From Ralstonia sp. UNC404CL21Col (lineage in GTDB: Bacteria > Pseudomonadota > Gammaproteobacteria > Burkholderiales > Burkholderiaceae), in the NCBI RefSeq assembly GCF_000620465.1, contig NZ_JIBE01000004.1:434001-498000 (forward strand): a stretch of 64,000 bases of DNA, given 5' to 3'. How positions within the stretch are numbered: position 1 is the first letter of the stretch; each line of letters begins with the position of its first letter. Positions 52,290-61,184 of this stretch are shown here, piece after piece. Below the pieces are notes generated by a model that saw nothing but the letters and a program-made list of their open reading frames with translations, was not told the DNA's origin and ran no database searches. The translations under genes were made by a program, and so were the position numbers.

Positions 52290-52384
52290 GTTCGTGCTCC
52301 TCTCAAGTGGGAGGCACGAGCTTAGGGCGCCACCGCAAACCCGACTTGCAGGAACGGAGGAATTTGGCAGATTCGGTGGATGGA

Positions 52385-53284
52385 CTACGCGGCAGGCGTG
52401 TCGGCAGCGACGGCCGACGCCTTGCCGGCTCGGATGACCTCACGTGGCGTCGCGCCGAGCAGCCGCTGCATCCACTGCGTCAGATGGCTCTGGTGCGCAA
52501 AGCCGACTTCAAGCGCGATCTGCGACGCACTGCGGTGGCCTTCCAGCAGCAGTGCTTTCGCGCGCTCCACCCGGCGCTGCACGACGTAGCGATGCGCCGG
52601 CACGCCCAGCGTTGCACGAAACAGCGCGTTGAAATGCGGCACGCTCAAGCCGGCTTGCGCAGCCAGCTCGGTCAGCGTCAGGCGCGCATGCAGATGGGCT
52701 TCGATGTAGTCGATCACGCGCGTGGCCACGCGGGGCGCCAACGTGCCGGCGCTGTGGGCCATCCCGCCAGCCACGTCCCGGCTGCTGCTCAGCAGACGAA
52801 CGACCAAAGCCGTGCACAGGCTTTCTGCATACAACGCGTTGGAGGTGTCTTCCGCCTCCAGCTCGGCCCCAAGCGCAGCGGCAAGATGATGCACGCGCGC
52901 ATCGCGCCAGTGCAGACGTGGCGTGATGTCGGCCCGCACGCCGACCTGTTCGCCGATGCTGCGTACAAACGTGTCGCTGAGGGCGATGCGCAGAAACCGA
53001 CAGTCGGCGTCGTCTGTCCACATGCCTGGCACGCCGGCGGGAATGACGTCCGCATCGCCATGCGCCTGGATGCGCGAAGTGCGGCGGCCGTCGCATACGC
53101 AATTCGCCCGCACGGGTGGGCCGACATGCACGCTGATCCGGTGATGCGCCATGGCGGGCACTCGGTACGTCCCGGGACGGATGCTGAGCAGCGTGGCGGC
53201 AAAGCCGTCCCAGCCGAGCCCTTCGCTGGAGCGCAGGCTGACGGGGGCGGGTTCAAGCAAGGCGGCGGGCGTGATGGCGTTCAT
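52385..53284 (-). CDS. AraC-family transcriptional regulator
   Basis: A 299-residue regulator. The N-terminal about 190 residues are a sensing domain; the C-terminal AraC double helix-turn-helix begins about residue 195 (RLTLTELAAQAGLSVPHFNALFRATLG ... SASQIALEVGFAHQSHLTQWMQRLLGATPREV). The start at 53284 (MNAITPAALLEP) is preferred to longer in-frame forms with very basic N-termini. Likely activates the adjacent NmrA gene, with the AlkB gene as a more distant candidate. Confidence 0.86.
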   Translation of the reverse strand: MNAITPAALLEPAPVSLRSSEGLGWDGFAATLLSIRPGTYRVPAMAHHRISVHVGPPVRANCVCDGRRTSRIQAHGDADVIPAGVPGMWTDDADCRFLRIALSDTFVRSIGEQVGVRADITPRLHWRDARVHHLAAALGAELEAEDTSNALYAESLCTALVVRLLSSSRDVAGGMAHSAGTLAPRVATRVIDYIEAHLHARLTLTELAAQAGLSVPHFNALFRATLGVPAHRYVVQRRVERAKALLLEGHRSASQIALEVGFAHQSHLTQWMQRLLGATPREVIRAGKASAVAADTPAA

Positions 53285-53384
53285 GGCAGGCGTGGGCAGT
53301 CTTCGCTTCGACATTCTGCGCCAACGCCGTCGCATCGGCTGGCGACGGCTCGCCAGCCGCGACACACCTCAGGCCGGTTGGGAA

Positions 53385-54548
53385 TCAAGCGCGCGCGGGA
53401 TACTGCGCGAGCACCTTGTCGCGGATCGACGGCTTGATGTTCGCCAGCGACATGTTGCCGTTGTAGTGCGCCACCACGCGCGGGTTCATCACGCGGAACC
53501 ACAGCGGCGGCACATAGGCGATCAGGATCATCGCGGCATAGCCGGCTGGCAGTTGCGGCGAATGCTCGAAGTGCCGCAGCGCCTGGAATGACCGCGTCGG
53601 GTTGGCGTGGTGATCGGCATGCCGCTGCAGTTGATACAGGAACAGGTTCGTCACCACGTGGTTGCTGTTCCACGAATGCTGCGGCGTGCATCGCTCGTAG
53701 CGGCCGCTGGGCAATTGCTGGCGGCACAGGCCGTAGTGCTCCAGGTAGTTCACCACCTCCAGCAGCGATGCGCCGTAGATGGCCTGGATGATCAGGAACG
53801 GCACCGCCTTGGGCCCGACAAACGCGATGCACACGCCCCACAGCACCACCGTCATCGCCCAGGCGTTGAGCACATCGTTACGCCAGGACCACACCGAGTG
53901 GCCGTGCTGCTCCAGCCGACGCTTCTCCAATGCCCACGCCGATTTGACGCTGCCCACCACCGTACGCGGCAGAAATTCCCAGAACGACTCGCCATAGCGC
54001 GCGCTTGCCGGATCGGCCGGCGTGGCCACGCGCACGTGGTGGCCGCGGTTGTGCTCGACGAAGAAGTGTCCATACGCCACGGGCGCGAGCGTGATCTTGG
54101 CCAGCCAGCGCTCGAAGCCGTCGGTCTTGTGGCCAAGCTCATGGGCGGTATTGATCGAGATGCCCGTCACCACGCCCACCGAAAACGCGAACGCAATGTA
54201 GTCGTACCAGACGAGGTCATACGTGCGCAGCACCCACATCGCCACCGCAAAGCTCACGTAGAGCACGGTGGTCGCGAGGTAGACGATGCGGCGGTAGTAA
54301 CGCTGTTTTTCCAGCGTGGGGACGACGTCTTCGGGCGGGTTGTCGCGGTCGTCGCCGATCAGGAAATCCAGCAGCGGGATGATCGTGAACACGATGAACG
54401 GCCCCGCCCACCAGAGCGGATGCCAACCGGTCGCGAGCGCCGAGACGGCCGCGACGATGGGCAGCGTGATGGTCAGCGCGCCGAGCATCCAGAGATAGCG
54501 CTTGCCGTCGGTCCATTCCACGGACGCGACCATGCCGGGTGTTGCCAT
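53385..54548 (-). CDS. alkB: Alkane 1-monooxygenase
   Basis: A 387-residue integral-membrane non-heme diiron hydroxylase. The His boxes HELGHK (136-141), EHNRGHH (165-171), NYLEHYG (267-273) and LQRHADHH (307-314) are complete, with about six hydrophobic helices around them. It hydroxylates the terminal carbon of medium-chain alkanes with electrons from rubredoxin. AGGAGGAAG precedes the ATG. A rubredoxin gene is not adjacent. A promoter-like TTGGTC-N17-TATAAC lies at 54662-54634. Confidence 0.93.
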   Translation of the reverse strand: MATPGMVASVEWTDGKRYLWMLGALTITLPIVAAVSALATGWHPLWWAGPFIVFTIIPLLDFLIGDDRDNPPEDVVPTLEKQRYYRRIVYLATTVLYVSFAVAMWVLRTYDLVWYDYIAFAFSVGVVTGISINTAHELGHKTDGFERWLAKITLAPVAYGHFFVEHNRGHHVRVATPADPASARYGESFWEFLPRTVVGSVKSAWALEKRRLEQHGHSVWSWRNDVLNAWAMTVVLWGVCIAFVGPKAVPFLIIQAIYGASLLEVVNYLEHYGLCRQQLPSGRYERCTPQHSWNSNHVVTNLFLYQLQRHADHHANPTRSFQALRHFEHSPQLPAGYAAMILIAYVPPLWFRVMNPRVVAHYNGNMSLANIKPSIRDKVLAQYPARA

Positions 54549-54633
54549 GTGTCTTCCTCCTGTTTTGCCCCGCTGGGTGGCTTGGCTTGTCTACGCACAT
54601 GCGTGCGCCGCCGGGGTCGTGCCCGACATCTGC

Positions 54634-54662
54634 GTTATAGGCGCAGCAGGAGAAGAGACCAA
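54634..54662 (-). promoter_or_regulatory. Putative alkB promoter
   Basis: On the minus strand TTGGTC (54662-54657) and TATAAC (54639-54634) are 17 bases apart, 86 bases upstream of the alkB ATG. Confidence 0.42.
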
Positions 54663-54686
54663 CGCCGGAAACTAGGCGCGAAACTC

Positions 54687-54712
54687 CAAACAAAAGGGCC
54701 GCCGGGCAGCCC
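54687..54712 (-). terminator. Terminator upstream of alkB
   Basis: On the minus strand GGGCTG (54712-54707), loop CCCGG, CGGCCC (54701-54696) is followed by TTTTGTTTG. It ends the transcript of the alpha/beta hydrolase gene before alkB, so alkB needs its own promoter. Confidence 0.75.
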
Positions 54713-54744
54713 TCTGAAGGCGGGAAAAAAGCAGGTGATTGAAA

Positions 54745-54769
54745 CGAACGATTTAAAAACGGTCGTTCG
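54745..54769. promoter_or_regulatory. Long inverted repeat, TetR-type operator candidate
   Basis: CGAACGA (54745-54751) and TCGTTCG (54763-54769) form a perfect 7-bp inverted repeat separated by an AT-rich 11-base core. The size and symmetry fit TetR-family operators. It lies between the hydrolase and alkB, upstream of the terminator. Confidence 0.5.
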
Positions 54770-54850
54770 ATTTTGGTGCGACGCACCTGAACGGAGGCTC
54801 GGTGCGAATGCCGATGCCGTGTACTTCGGCCATCTTGCGAACGCCCAGGA

Positions 54851-55663
54851 TCAGGCGGAGGCGCTCAGGAAGGCGTTGACCGCGGCGAGCACCGCCGCTT
54901 CCTGCTCCCGATGCGGCACATGCCCGCAACGCTGCACCAGCTTGAGCGTGGCGGGCGCGCCAGCCAGCGTGACGATGCGCTCCGGCTGCGCGGTGGAGCC
55001 GTATTCGTCTTCGGTGCCATGCAGCGCCAGCACCGGGCTGCGCACGGCAAGCAGCGCATCGTCCAGGCACCACTGCGCAAATGCCGGAGACAGCCACGTG
55101 TTCACCCACGCATCCAGCACCCATTGCGCCTTGCTGCCGTGGTACCGCTCGAGCCGGCCCATCTGGCCGGGCTCTGCAAACTGCGCCTGGGCGATACGGA
55201 TGCCTTGGCGCGTTTGCTCTTCCACAAACGCCTGCGCCGACTCGGTGATCAAGCCCGCGCAGCGGCCCGGATACGCTGCGGCAATCGACACCGCCATGCC
55301 GCCGCCGACGCTGTGGCCGAAGACGATGAAGCGGTCCACGCCGAGCTGGTCCGTCAGCGCGGCAAAGCCACCGTACGCTTCCTGCTGAATGAAGCCCGGA
55401 TCCAACTGCCCCGGATATGCGTCGGATTGGCCAAAGCCGAGCCGGTCATAGGCGATGACTGCATGCCCGGTCGACTGCGCCAGACGCTGCGGAAAATCAC
55501 GCCACAGCGCCACGCAGCCGAGCGAATCGTGCAGCAGCACGATGGGCGGTTTGGCGGCATCGTCGACCGGGCCGCCCCATTGCCGGGCATAAAGCCGGCC
55601 ATCGGGCGTGGTGATCCAGGCTTCGGTCCCGTCAACGGACGGCGCGGAAAGCGATTCGGCCAT
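54851..55663 (-). CDS. Alpha/beta hydrolase
   Basis: A 270-residue hydrolase: oxyanion region VLLHDSLGCVALWRDFP, nucleophile elbow GHSVGG (Ser118), acid in LALHGTEDEYG, and catalytic His in RCGHVPHREQE. It is a cytosolic esterase or lipase-like enzyme. It starts 7 bases after the ilvE stop on the same strand, so the two may be cotranscribed. A terminator lies about 140 bases downstream. The specific substrate cannot be told. Confidence 0.88.
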   Translation of the reverse strand: MAESLSAPSVDGTEAWITTPDGRLYARQWGGPVDDAAKPPIVLLHDSLGCVALWRDFPQRLAQSTGHAVIAYDRLGFGQSDAYPGQLDPGFIQQEAYGGFAALTDQLGVDRFIVFGHSVGGGMAVSIAAAYPGRCAGLITESAQAFVEEQTRQGIRIAQAQFAEPGQMGRLERYHGSKAQWVLDAWVNTWLSPAFAQWCLDDALLAVRSPVLALHGTEDEYGSTAQPERIVTLAGAPATLKLVQRCGHVPHREQEAAVLAAVNAFLSASA

Positions 55664-55670
55664 CCGCGGC

Positions 55671-56771
55671 TCAGAACAGGCGGTCGAGCCAGCCGTGCGG
55701 GTCCGGTGCGCGGCCGTTCTGCAAGTCCACCAGCGCCGCCTTCAGCTTGCTCGTCAACTCGCCAGCCTTGCCATCGCCGATGGTGAAGTTGTGCTTGTGG
55801 CCCTTGACCTTGCCGATGGGCGTGACGACCGCTGCGGTGCCGCAGGCAAAGGCTTCACGCAGGCGGCCGCTTTGCGCGTCGGCCTGCCATTGGTCGATGG
55901 AGTACGGCTCTTCGCGCACGGTGAGGCCCATGCCGCGCGCCAGCGTGATCAGCGAATCGCGCGTGATGCCCGGCAGGATCGTGCCGGTGAGCGGCGGCGT
56001 CTGCAGCGAGCCATCGTCGAAGACGAAGAACACGTTCATGCCGCCCAACTCTTCAATCCACTTGCGCTCCACCGCGTCGAGGAAGACGACCTGGTCGCAG
56101 CCCTCGCGTGTGGCTTCGGCCTGGGCGACCAGGCTGGCAGCATAGTTGCCGCCGCACTTGGCATCGCCCGTGCCGCCGGGGGCCGCGCGCGTGTAGTTGT
56201 CCGACACCCAGATGGTGACGCCCGACGACGCATCGCCCTTGAAGTACGCGCCCACCGGGCACGCGATCACGCAGAACAGGTATTCGGCCGAAGGCTTCAC
56301 GCCCAGGACGACTTCGGTGGCGATCATGAACGGGCGCAGGTACAGCGCCGAGCCCTGGCCCGACGGAATCCAGTCGCGGTCCAGCTTGACCAGCTCGCGC
56401 ACGGCCTGCAGGAAGAGGTCTTCGGGCAGCGCGGGCATCGCCAGGCGCTTGGCCGAGTTCTGGAACCGGCGCGCATTGGCTTCCGGGCGGAACAGCGCAC
56501 CGCCGCCGTCCGGCAGGCGATAGGCCTTCATGCCTTCGAAAATTTCCTGCGCGTAGTGCAGCACCAGCGTGGACGGATCGCACTGGATCGGGCCATGCGC
56601 GCCGATTTTGGCGTCGTGCCAGCCCTTGCCCTCGGTGTAACGGATGGTGGCCATGTGATCCGTGAATACGCGGCCGAAAGCGGGGTTTTCCAGCAGGCGC
56701 GCGCGCTCTTCCGCCGGAACAGGGTTCGGGCGCTTCTCGATCGAAATGGCCGATTCGACAACGTTGTTCAT
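55671..56771 (-). CDS. ilvE: Branched-chain amino-acid aminotransferase
   Basis: A 366-residue fold-type IV PLP enzyme of the BCAT group. The PLP Lys is Lys205 in GDAKCGGNYAAS, and the FEGMKAYR segment (about 78-85) and ELGGMNVFFVFDDG are conserved. It catalyses the last step of leucine, isoleucine and valine synthesis, or the first of degradation. The ATG at 56771 follows GGAGACGG. The long (BCAT-II) form is shown by the N-terminal extension. Confidence 0.93.
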   Translation of the reverse strand: MNNVVESAISIEKRPNPVPAEERARLLENPAFGRVFTDHMATIRYTEGKGWHDAKIGAHGPIQCDPSTLVLHYAQEIFEGMKAYRLPDGGGALFRPEANARRFQNSAKRLAMPALPEDLFLQAVRELVKLDRDWIPSGQGSALYLRPFMIATEVVLGVKPSAEYLFCVIACPVGAYFKGDASSGVTIWVSDNYTRAAPGGTGDAKCGGNYAASLVAQAEATREGCDQVVFLDAVERKWIEELGGMNVFFVFDDGSLQTPPLTGTILPGITRDSLITLARGMGLTVREEPYSIDQWQADAQSGRLREAFACGTAAVVTPIGKVKGHKHNFTIGDGKAGELTSKLKAALVDLQNGRAPDPHGWLDRLF

Positions 56772-56928
56772 ACCGTCTCCATGAGTGCAAGGGGGCGCAA
56801 AAACGCCCAAACCGCTATTTTGCGCCAACGGCGATGCAATTTGGTTGCGTATTCACGCACATACGGTATTGCCGGCGGCGGAAAAACGAGGCGCCCGACT
56901 TGCGCGCGGGCACCTCCAGCACCGTCGC

Positions 56929-58482
56929 TCAACGGCCGGGACGCCGCTTGGCCGAGTCAGAACCCGCTGCGCCTGGCGAGGCGTCCAGACAGGCCCGCAG
57001 TGCTCGCGCGAGGCGCCCGGCGTCCTTCGCGTCAGCCACGTTGGCAAACCCCATGACCAAGCCGCGCGGCGTGTGCCGCAAACGCGCACTGGCGTACCAC
57101 CACGACAGCGCACCAACGGCAAGGCCCGCGTCGCGAGCGCGCATGGCAACAGCAACGTCGTCGACCGGGCCATCGGGACCGACGGTGAAGCGCACTGGAA
57201 ACTGGATGCCGCCGTGGGGCATGTCGACGATCATCCGGTCGCCAAACGCCTGCTTCAACGCATCGGCAATCAGCGTGCGCCGTTCGCCGTACAGCGTCCG
57301 CATGCGCTTGATGTGCCTGGCGAAATGCCCCTGCTCGATGAAATCGGCCAGGGCGGCCTGTAACAACGCCGGCGATCCGGCATTCATGCTGCCGGCCACG
57401 CGCTCGACGCGTTCAACGGCGCGCTCGGGCACCACGGCGTAGGCCAGCCGCAAGCCGGGAAACATCACCTTGCTGAACGTGCCGCAGTAGATCACGCGGT
57501 CACTCTTGTCGAGGCTCTTGAGTGCCGGCAAGGGGCGACCGACATAGCGGAATTCGCTGTCGTAGTCGTCTTCGATGATCCAGCGCGATGCCTTCTCGGC
57601 CCAGTCCAGCAACGCCATGCGCCGCGCAAGCGACAGCGTGTAGCCGAGCGGCGCCTGATGCGAGGGCGTGACCAGCGCAAAGCGCGCCTGCGGGTCAAGC
57701 TCCATGCCGCGCGCGACATCGATGCCGTCTTCATCCACCGGCACCGGAACGAGCTGCACGCCTGTTTCCGACAGGAAGCCGCGCGCAAGCAGGTAGCCAG
57801 GGTCTTCAAACCACATGCGGTCGTTCGGGCTCGCCAGGCTGCGCAAGACAAGCTCAAGGGTTGCGCGGTAGCCGCTGGTCACGAACACCTGTTCCGGCAA
57901 GCACGTGACGCCGCGCGACAGGCCGAGATACGTGGCGATGTGTTCGCGCAGCGCCGGATAGCCCATGGGATTCGGGTAGGCAAGCATCGCGCGGTCGCCG
58001 CTACGCGCACGGCGTGACACCAGTCGGTTCCAGAGCTTGCGCGGAAACACGTCGAGCGCGGGCAGCCCCGGTTGCAGCGGCCTGGGCTCGCCGCTCATGT
58101 CGACGGCAATGGGGAGTTCGCGCCGCATCGGCTGGCAGCCCCGCGGGGCGCTCCCCGCCGTCGGCGCGCCCTGCCGGTCTTGCCGGCCTGGCCCACGTTG
58201 CGCGCGCGTTGCCGCTTCCGGCAGCGACGGCGACACGAACGTCCCCGCCGCCCCACGCATGAGCAGATACCCCTCGTCCACGAGGATCGTGTAAGCCAGC
58301 TCCACCGTGCCCCGCGCGGTATTCAACTGCATGGCAAGGCCGCGTAGCGCGGGCACGCGATCGCCAGGGCGCAAGTGCCCCGCCGCGATGGCGGTACGAA
58401 ATCGTTCGCAGATCTGCAGATAGATCGGCACCGGTTTCTGTCGATCGATCTCGATGCTCAGGGCGGGCGTTTTTACGGTCAT
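56929..58482 (-). CDS. MocR/PdxR-type GntR-aminotransferase regulator
   Basis: A 517-residue fusion. The N-terminal winged helix (QICERFRTAIAAGHLRPGDRVPALRGLAMQLNTARGTVELAY) joins a fold-type I aminotransferase-like domain with a PLP Lys in CGTFSKVMFPGLRLAY and DDYDSEF. MocR proteins use PLP or aminated ligands as effectors, often to control vitamin B6 or amino-acid genes. It is divergent from the NmrA-cupin pair across 141 bases, which are its probable targets. Confidence 0.9.
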   Translation of the reverse strand: MTVKTPALSIEIDRQKPVPIYLQICERFRTAIAAGHLRPGDRVPALRGLAMQLNTARGTVELAYTILVDEGYLLMRGAAGTFVSPSLPEAATRAQRGPGRQDRQGAPTAGSAPRGCQPMRRELPIAVDMSGEPRPLQPGLPALDVFPRKLWNRLVSRRARSGDRAMLAYPNPMGYPALREHIATYLGLSRGVTCLPEQVFVTSGYRATLELVLRSLASPNDRMWFEDPGYLLARGFLSETGVQLVPVPVDEDGIDVARGMELDPQARFALVTPSHQAPLGYTLSLARRMALLDWAEKASRWIIEDDYDSEFRYVGRPLPALKSLDKSDRVIYCGTFSKVMFPGLRLAYAVVPERAVERVERVAGSMNAGSPALLQAALADFIEQGHFARHIKRMRTLYGERRTLIADALKQAFGDRMIVDMPHGGIQFPVRFTVGPDGPVDDVAVAMRARDAGLAVGALSWWYASARLRHTPRGLVMGFANVADAKDAGRLARALRACLDASPGAAGSDSAKRRPGR

Positions 58483-58623
58483 GGCAATCTTTCCGGCAAC
58501 TGAACTTGGCCTAGTCGAATCGATATTTCTTGGCCCTTACTCCTGGGGCATGATTCTTCCACACTGTCTCCATCCAAGCGCTATGCGCATTTACATTCAT
58601 CCACGTCCTCAGGAGACTCTGTC

Positions 58624-59376
58624 ATGAAGATCGTCGTTATCGGTGGTTCGGGCCTGGTCGGCTCGCGTCTTGTCAAGCGGCTTGCGGAAGCCGGCCATAC
58701 GGCGGTTGCCGCCTCCCCGCGCACTGGCGTCAACACCATCACAGGCGAGGGCCTGAGCAACGCCCTGGTCGACGCAGACGTGGTCGTGGACGTCACCAAC
58801 CCGCCGTCATGGGAGCCGCAGGCGGTGCTCGATTTTTTCCGCACCTCCGCTCGCAACCTTGGCAAGGCGGAAGTGGCCGCCGGCGTGCGCCACCACGTGA
58901 CACTGTCGATTGTCGGCACCGACCGCATGCCCGAAAACCCGTACTTCGTCGCCAAGGTCGCGCAAGAAGAAGCGGTGGAAGCGTCCGGCGTGCCGTACAC
59001 CATCGTGCGTGCCACGCAGTTCATGGAGTTCATCGGCGGCATTGCGGATCTCAGCACCAACGACGGCACGGTACGCATCGGCGACGGTCTGTTCCAGCCG
59101 ATTGCCGTGGACGACGTCGTGGCCATCCTCGCGGAGGTGGTTCTGGGCGCCCCGCTGAACGGCACCATCGACATTGCCGGCCCCGACCGCGCACCGTTTG
59201 CGGAAACCGTCACGCGCTATCTGAAGTCGGTCGGCGACGCACGCCCCGTCGTGAAAGACCGGAACGCGCGATACGTCGGCGGGCAGGTCGAGGAACTGTC
59301 GCTCGTGCCACTCGGCGAGGCACGCATCGGCCGAATCGGTTTCCAGCAATGGCTGGCCCGGAATCACGCGGAGTAA
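58624..59376 (+). CDS. NmrA-like NAD(P)-binding oxidoreductase
   Basis: A 250-residue SDR-fold protein. VIGGSGLVGSRLVKRLAEAG (5-24) is the dinucleotide motif. It has TLSIVGTDRMPENPYFVAKVAQEEAVEASG, with the Tyr and Lys in the usual place of an SDR active site. It uses NAD(P)H; the substrate is unknown. AGGAGAC precedes the ATG. Four bases separate it from the cupin gene. Confidence 0.87.
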   Translation: MKIVVIGGSGLVGSRLVKRLAEAGHTAVAASPRTGVNTITGEGLSNALVDADVVVDVTNPPSWEPQAVLDFFRTSARNLGKAEVAAGVRHHVTLSIVGTDRMPENPYFVAKVAQEEAVEASGVPYTIVRATQFMEFIGGIADLSTNDGTVRIGDGLFQPIAVDDVVAILAEVVLGAPLNGTIDIAGPDRAPFAETVTRYLKSVGDARPVVKDRNARYVGGQVEELSLVPLGEARIGRIGFQQWLARNHAE

Positions 59377-59380
59377 CGCC

Positions 59381-59800
59381 ATGCCGTTCCAAGCCATGAA
59401 AACCGTCGTGTCGTGTGCGGCAACGTTGATGCTGCCGCTTCTGCTGGCTGCGGCGCCGGCGATGGCCGCACCGCAAGCGAGCGTCACGCCGTTGCGCACC
59501 GATACGCTGCCCGAATACCCGGGCAAGGAAGTGGAGATGATCGTGGTGGACTACCCGCCGGGCGCGGTCGACCCCGTGCATCGCCACGACGCCCACGCGT
59601 TTGTCTACGTGCTGGAGGGCAGCATCGTCATGGGCGTCATGGGCGGCAAGGAGGTCACCCTCAAGCCGGGCGATACGTTCCATGAAGGCCCCAACGACAT
59701 CCATACCGTGGGCCGCAACGCCAGCGCGACGCAGCCGGCCAAGTTCGTGGTGGTGCTCATCAAGAACAAGGGCGCGCCGATCTTGACGCCTGTGAAGTAA
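59381..59800 (+). CDS. Exported cupin-domain protein
   Basis: A 139-residue protein. The signal peptide ends AMAAPQ. The cupin motif 1 PPGAVDPVHRHDAHAFVYVLEG (two His plus the later Glu) and motif 2 PGDTFHEGPNDIHTV are complete, so a metal site is expected. GGAGTAACG precedes the ATG; ATG at 59396 is also in frame. Cotranscribed with the NmrA-like gene four bases upstream, under the divergent MocR regulator. Small periplasmic cupins of this sort have no fixed substrate. Confidence 0.82.
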   Translation: MPFQAMKTVVSCAATLMLPLLLAAAPAMAAPQASVTPLRTDTLPEYPGKEVEMIVVDYPPGAVDPVHRHDAHAFVYVLEGSIVMGVMGGKEVTLKPGDTFHEGPNDIHTVGRNASATQPAKFVVVLIKNKGAPILTPVK

Positions 59801-59843
59801 CGGGAAGCGTATGTGCGCGGGCCCCGGCCACACCGGCGCCCCG

Positions 59844-60338
59844 CTACGCGGCCCGCAGCAGGAACTGCAGCCGTGTCAGGAAATCCTCGAAACTGGCCCG
59901 GTCTTCAAAGAGCCGTTCCGAGACCTGCGTTTTGGCATCGCCGCTGTCAATGGTCAGGATGCGGGACGATTTCACGGTCTGCATTGTCATGCCGGCGATG
60001 TCGCGCAACGGCACAACGGTTTTCTCCGACGTGGAATACCGCACCGGAATGGCGATGTCGCTGGACGAAAGCGTGATGCACCGCTCCTTCGCGAGCGCAA
60101 GCCGCATGCTGGCGAACCCCAGCGCCACAAAGCCCAGCAAGACCAAGGCGATCAACCACCAGAAAACCCCTGCGCCGTCCAGATCAGGGGCGATCAGGCC
60201 ATCGAGGACCCAGCCCGCGCCATTGTCCACGGCAAGATAGCCGGCAAACACCGCGCAGAAGAGGAAGAACCCCGTGCCGAGCAATGCGCTTTCGAAGGTG
60301 GGCCGGTAGCGGTAGTCGATCGTTCTCTGCGGGTTCAC
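59844..60338 (-). CDS. Two-helix membrane protein with PH-like cytosolic domain
   Basis: A 164-residue protein with two N-terminal hydrophobic helices (LLGTGFFLFCAVFAGYLAV and WWLIALVLLGFVALGF). A soluble half follows (LALAKERCITLSSSDIAIPVRYSTSEKTVVPLRDIAGMTMQTVKSSRILTIDSG) that looks like a small beta-rich PH-like domain. The GTG start has AGGAGGCGC upstream. No family name is certain. It is convergent with the cupin gene. Confidence 0.62.
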   Translation of the reverse strand: MNPQRTIDYRYRPTFESALLGTGFFLFCAVFAGYLAVDNGAGWVLDGLIAPDLDGAGVFWWLIALVLLGFVALGFASMRLALAKERCITLSSSDIAIPVRYSTSEKTVVPLRDIAGMTMQTVKSSRILTIDSGDAKTQVSERLFEDRASFEDFLTRLQFLLRAA

Positions 60339-60575
60339 GCTGCGCCTCCTGTGCAGTGCTTGCCAAATGATACAGATTGGTATCTTTTGGCGTCAATCGC
60401 ACGGCCCCTCCGCACCTGCGCTCGTGCCGTCAGGACTGCCGGGGGCCTGAGGACCGGGCATCACCCCTGCGTGATATGAAGCCCTATGGTACGGTTGTCG
60501 GAATGAACACCATGACCCGCCATCCCCTGCTGGTGCACGGCGGCACAGCGGTGCCGCCAGGGAGCGTCACGCACC

Positions 60576-61007
60576 ATGAGTGATGCGAAACACGATCCGC
60601 GCCGCCAGATCCACGCCGAGAAAGTCGCCGTCAGCCGCGCCTTGCGGCTCAGCGTGCCCGCGGAGGCACGGCCCGCGCCGGTGAACCGAAAAGACTGGCT
60701 CCGGCAACGCAAGGAACAACTGCAGGCCGCCCGCGTGGCCGCCAAACAGCGACGTGATCTGCTCAAGGCGGAAATCCTCTCGGCCGCCCAGGAAATCGCC
60801 CGCGAAGAGCGCGTGGCTGCACGGCTGGAAGCGGAACGCATCAAGGCGGAAAGCAAATCGGCCAGCGTGCATGCCAAGGAAGATGCACGTGCGGCTGCCA
60901 AATTCGAGCGCAGCAAGCCCGCCCGCTCCGCGTCAAAGCGCAAGACGCTGGGACCAGGAAAACGCAAATTGGTCTCTTACGCCGATCTCTTGCGCATGCG
61001 CGGATAA
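60576..61007 (+). CDS. Small basic alpha-helical hypothetical protein
   Basis: A 143-residue product of high Lys/Arg/Ala/Glu content. A long amphipathic helix (RQRKEQLQAARVAAKQRRDLLKAEILSAAQEIAREERVAARLEAERIKAES) could form a coiled coil, and the C-terminus is Lys/Arg-rich. The ATG follows AGGGAG. No family is recognised. The charge pattern would allow nucleic-acid or membrane-surface binding, but this is a guess. Confidence 0.55.
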   Translation: MSDAKHDPRRQIHAEKVAVSRALRLSVPAEARPAPVNRKDWLRQRKEQLQAARVAAKQRRDLLKAEILSAAQEIAREERVAARLEAERIKAESKSASVHAKEDARAAAKFERSKPARSASKRKTLGPGKRKLVSYADLLRMRG

Positions 61008-61184
61008 GTTGCCCGCCCTTCTGCTACGGCCAGATACCAACATCACGCCGTACGCCAGCGACAAACCTCCACCCGATATAGACGGAATTCCACCTGATTG
61101 CCCGCCAGCGCGAATTACGATGCGCCGAGAGATATCGCGTCTGGACGACGATGCAGGTCCAGGCCTCACGCATGGCGTTCCACG

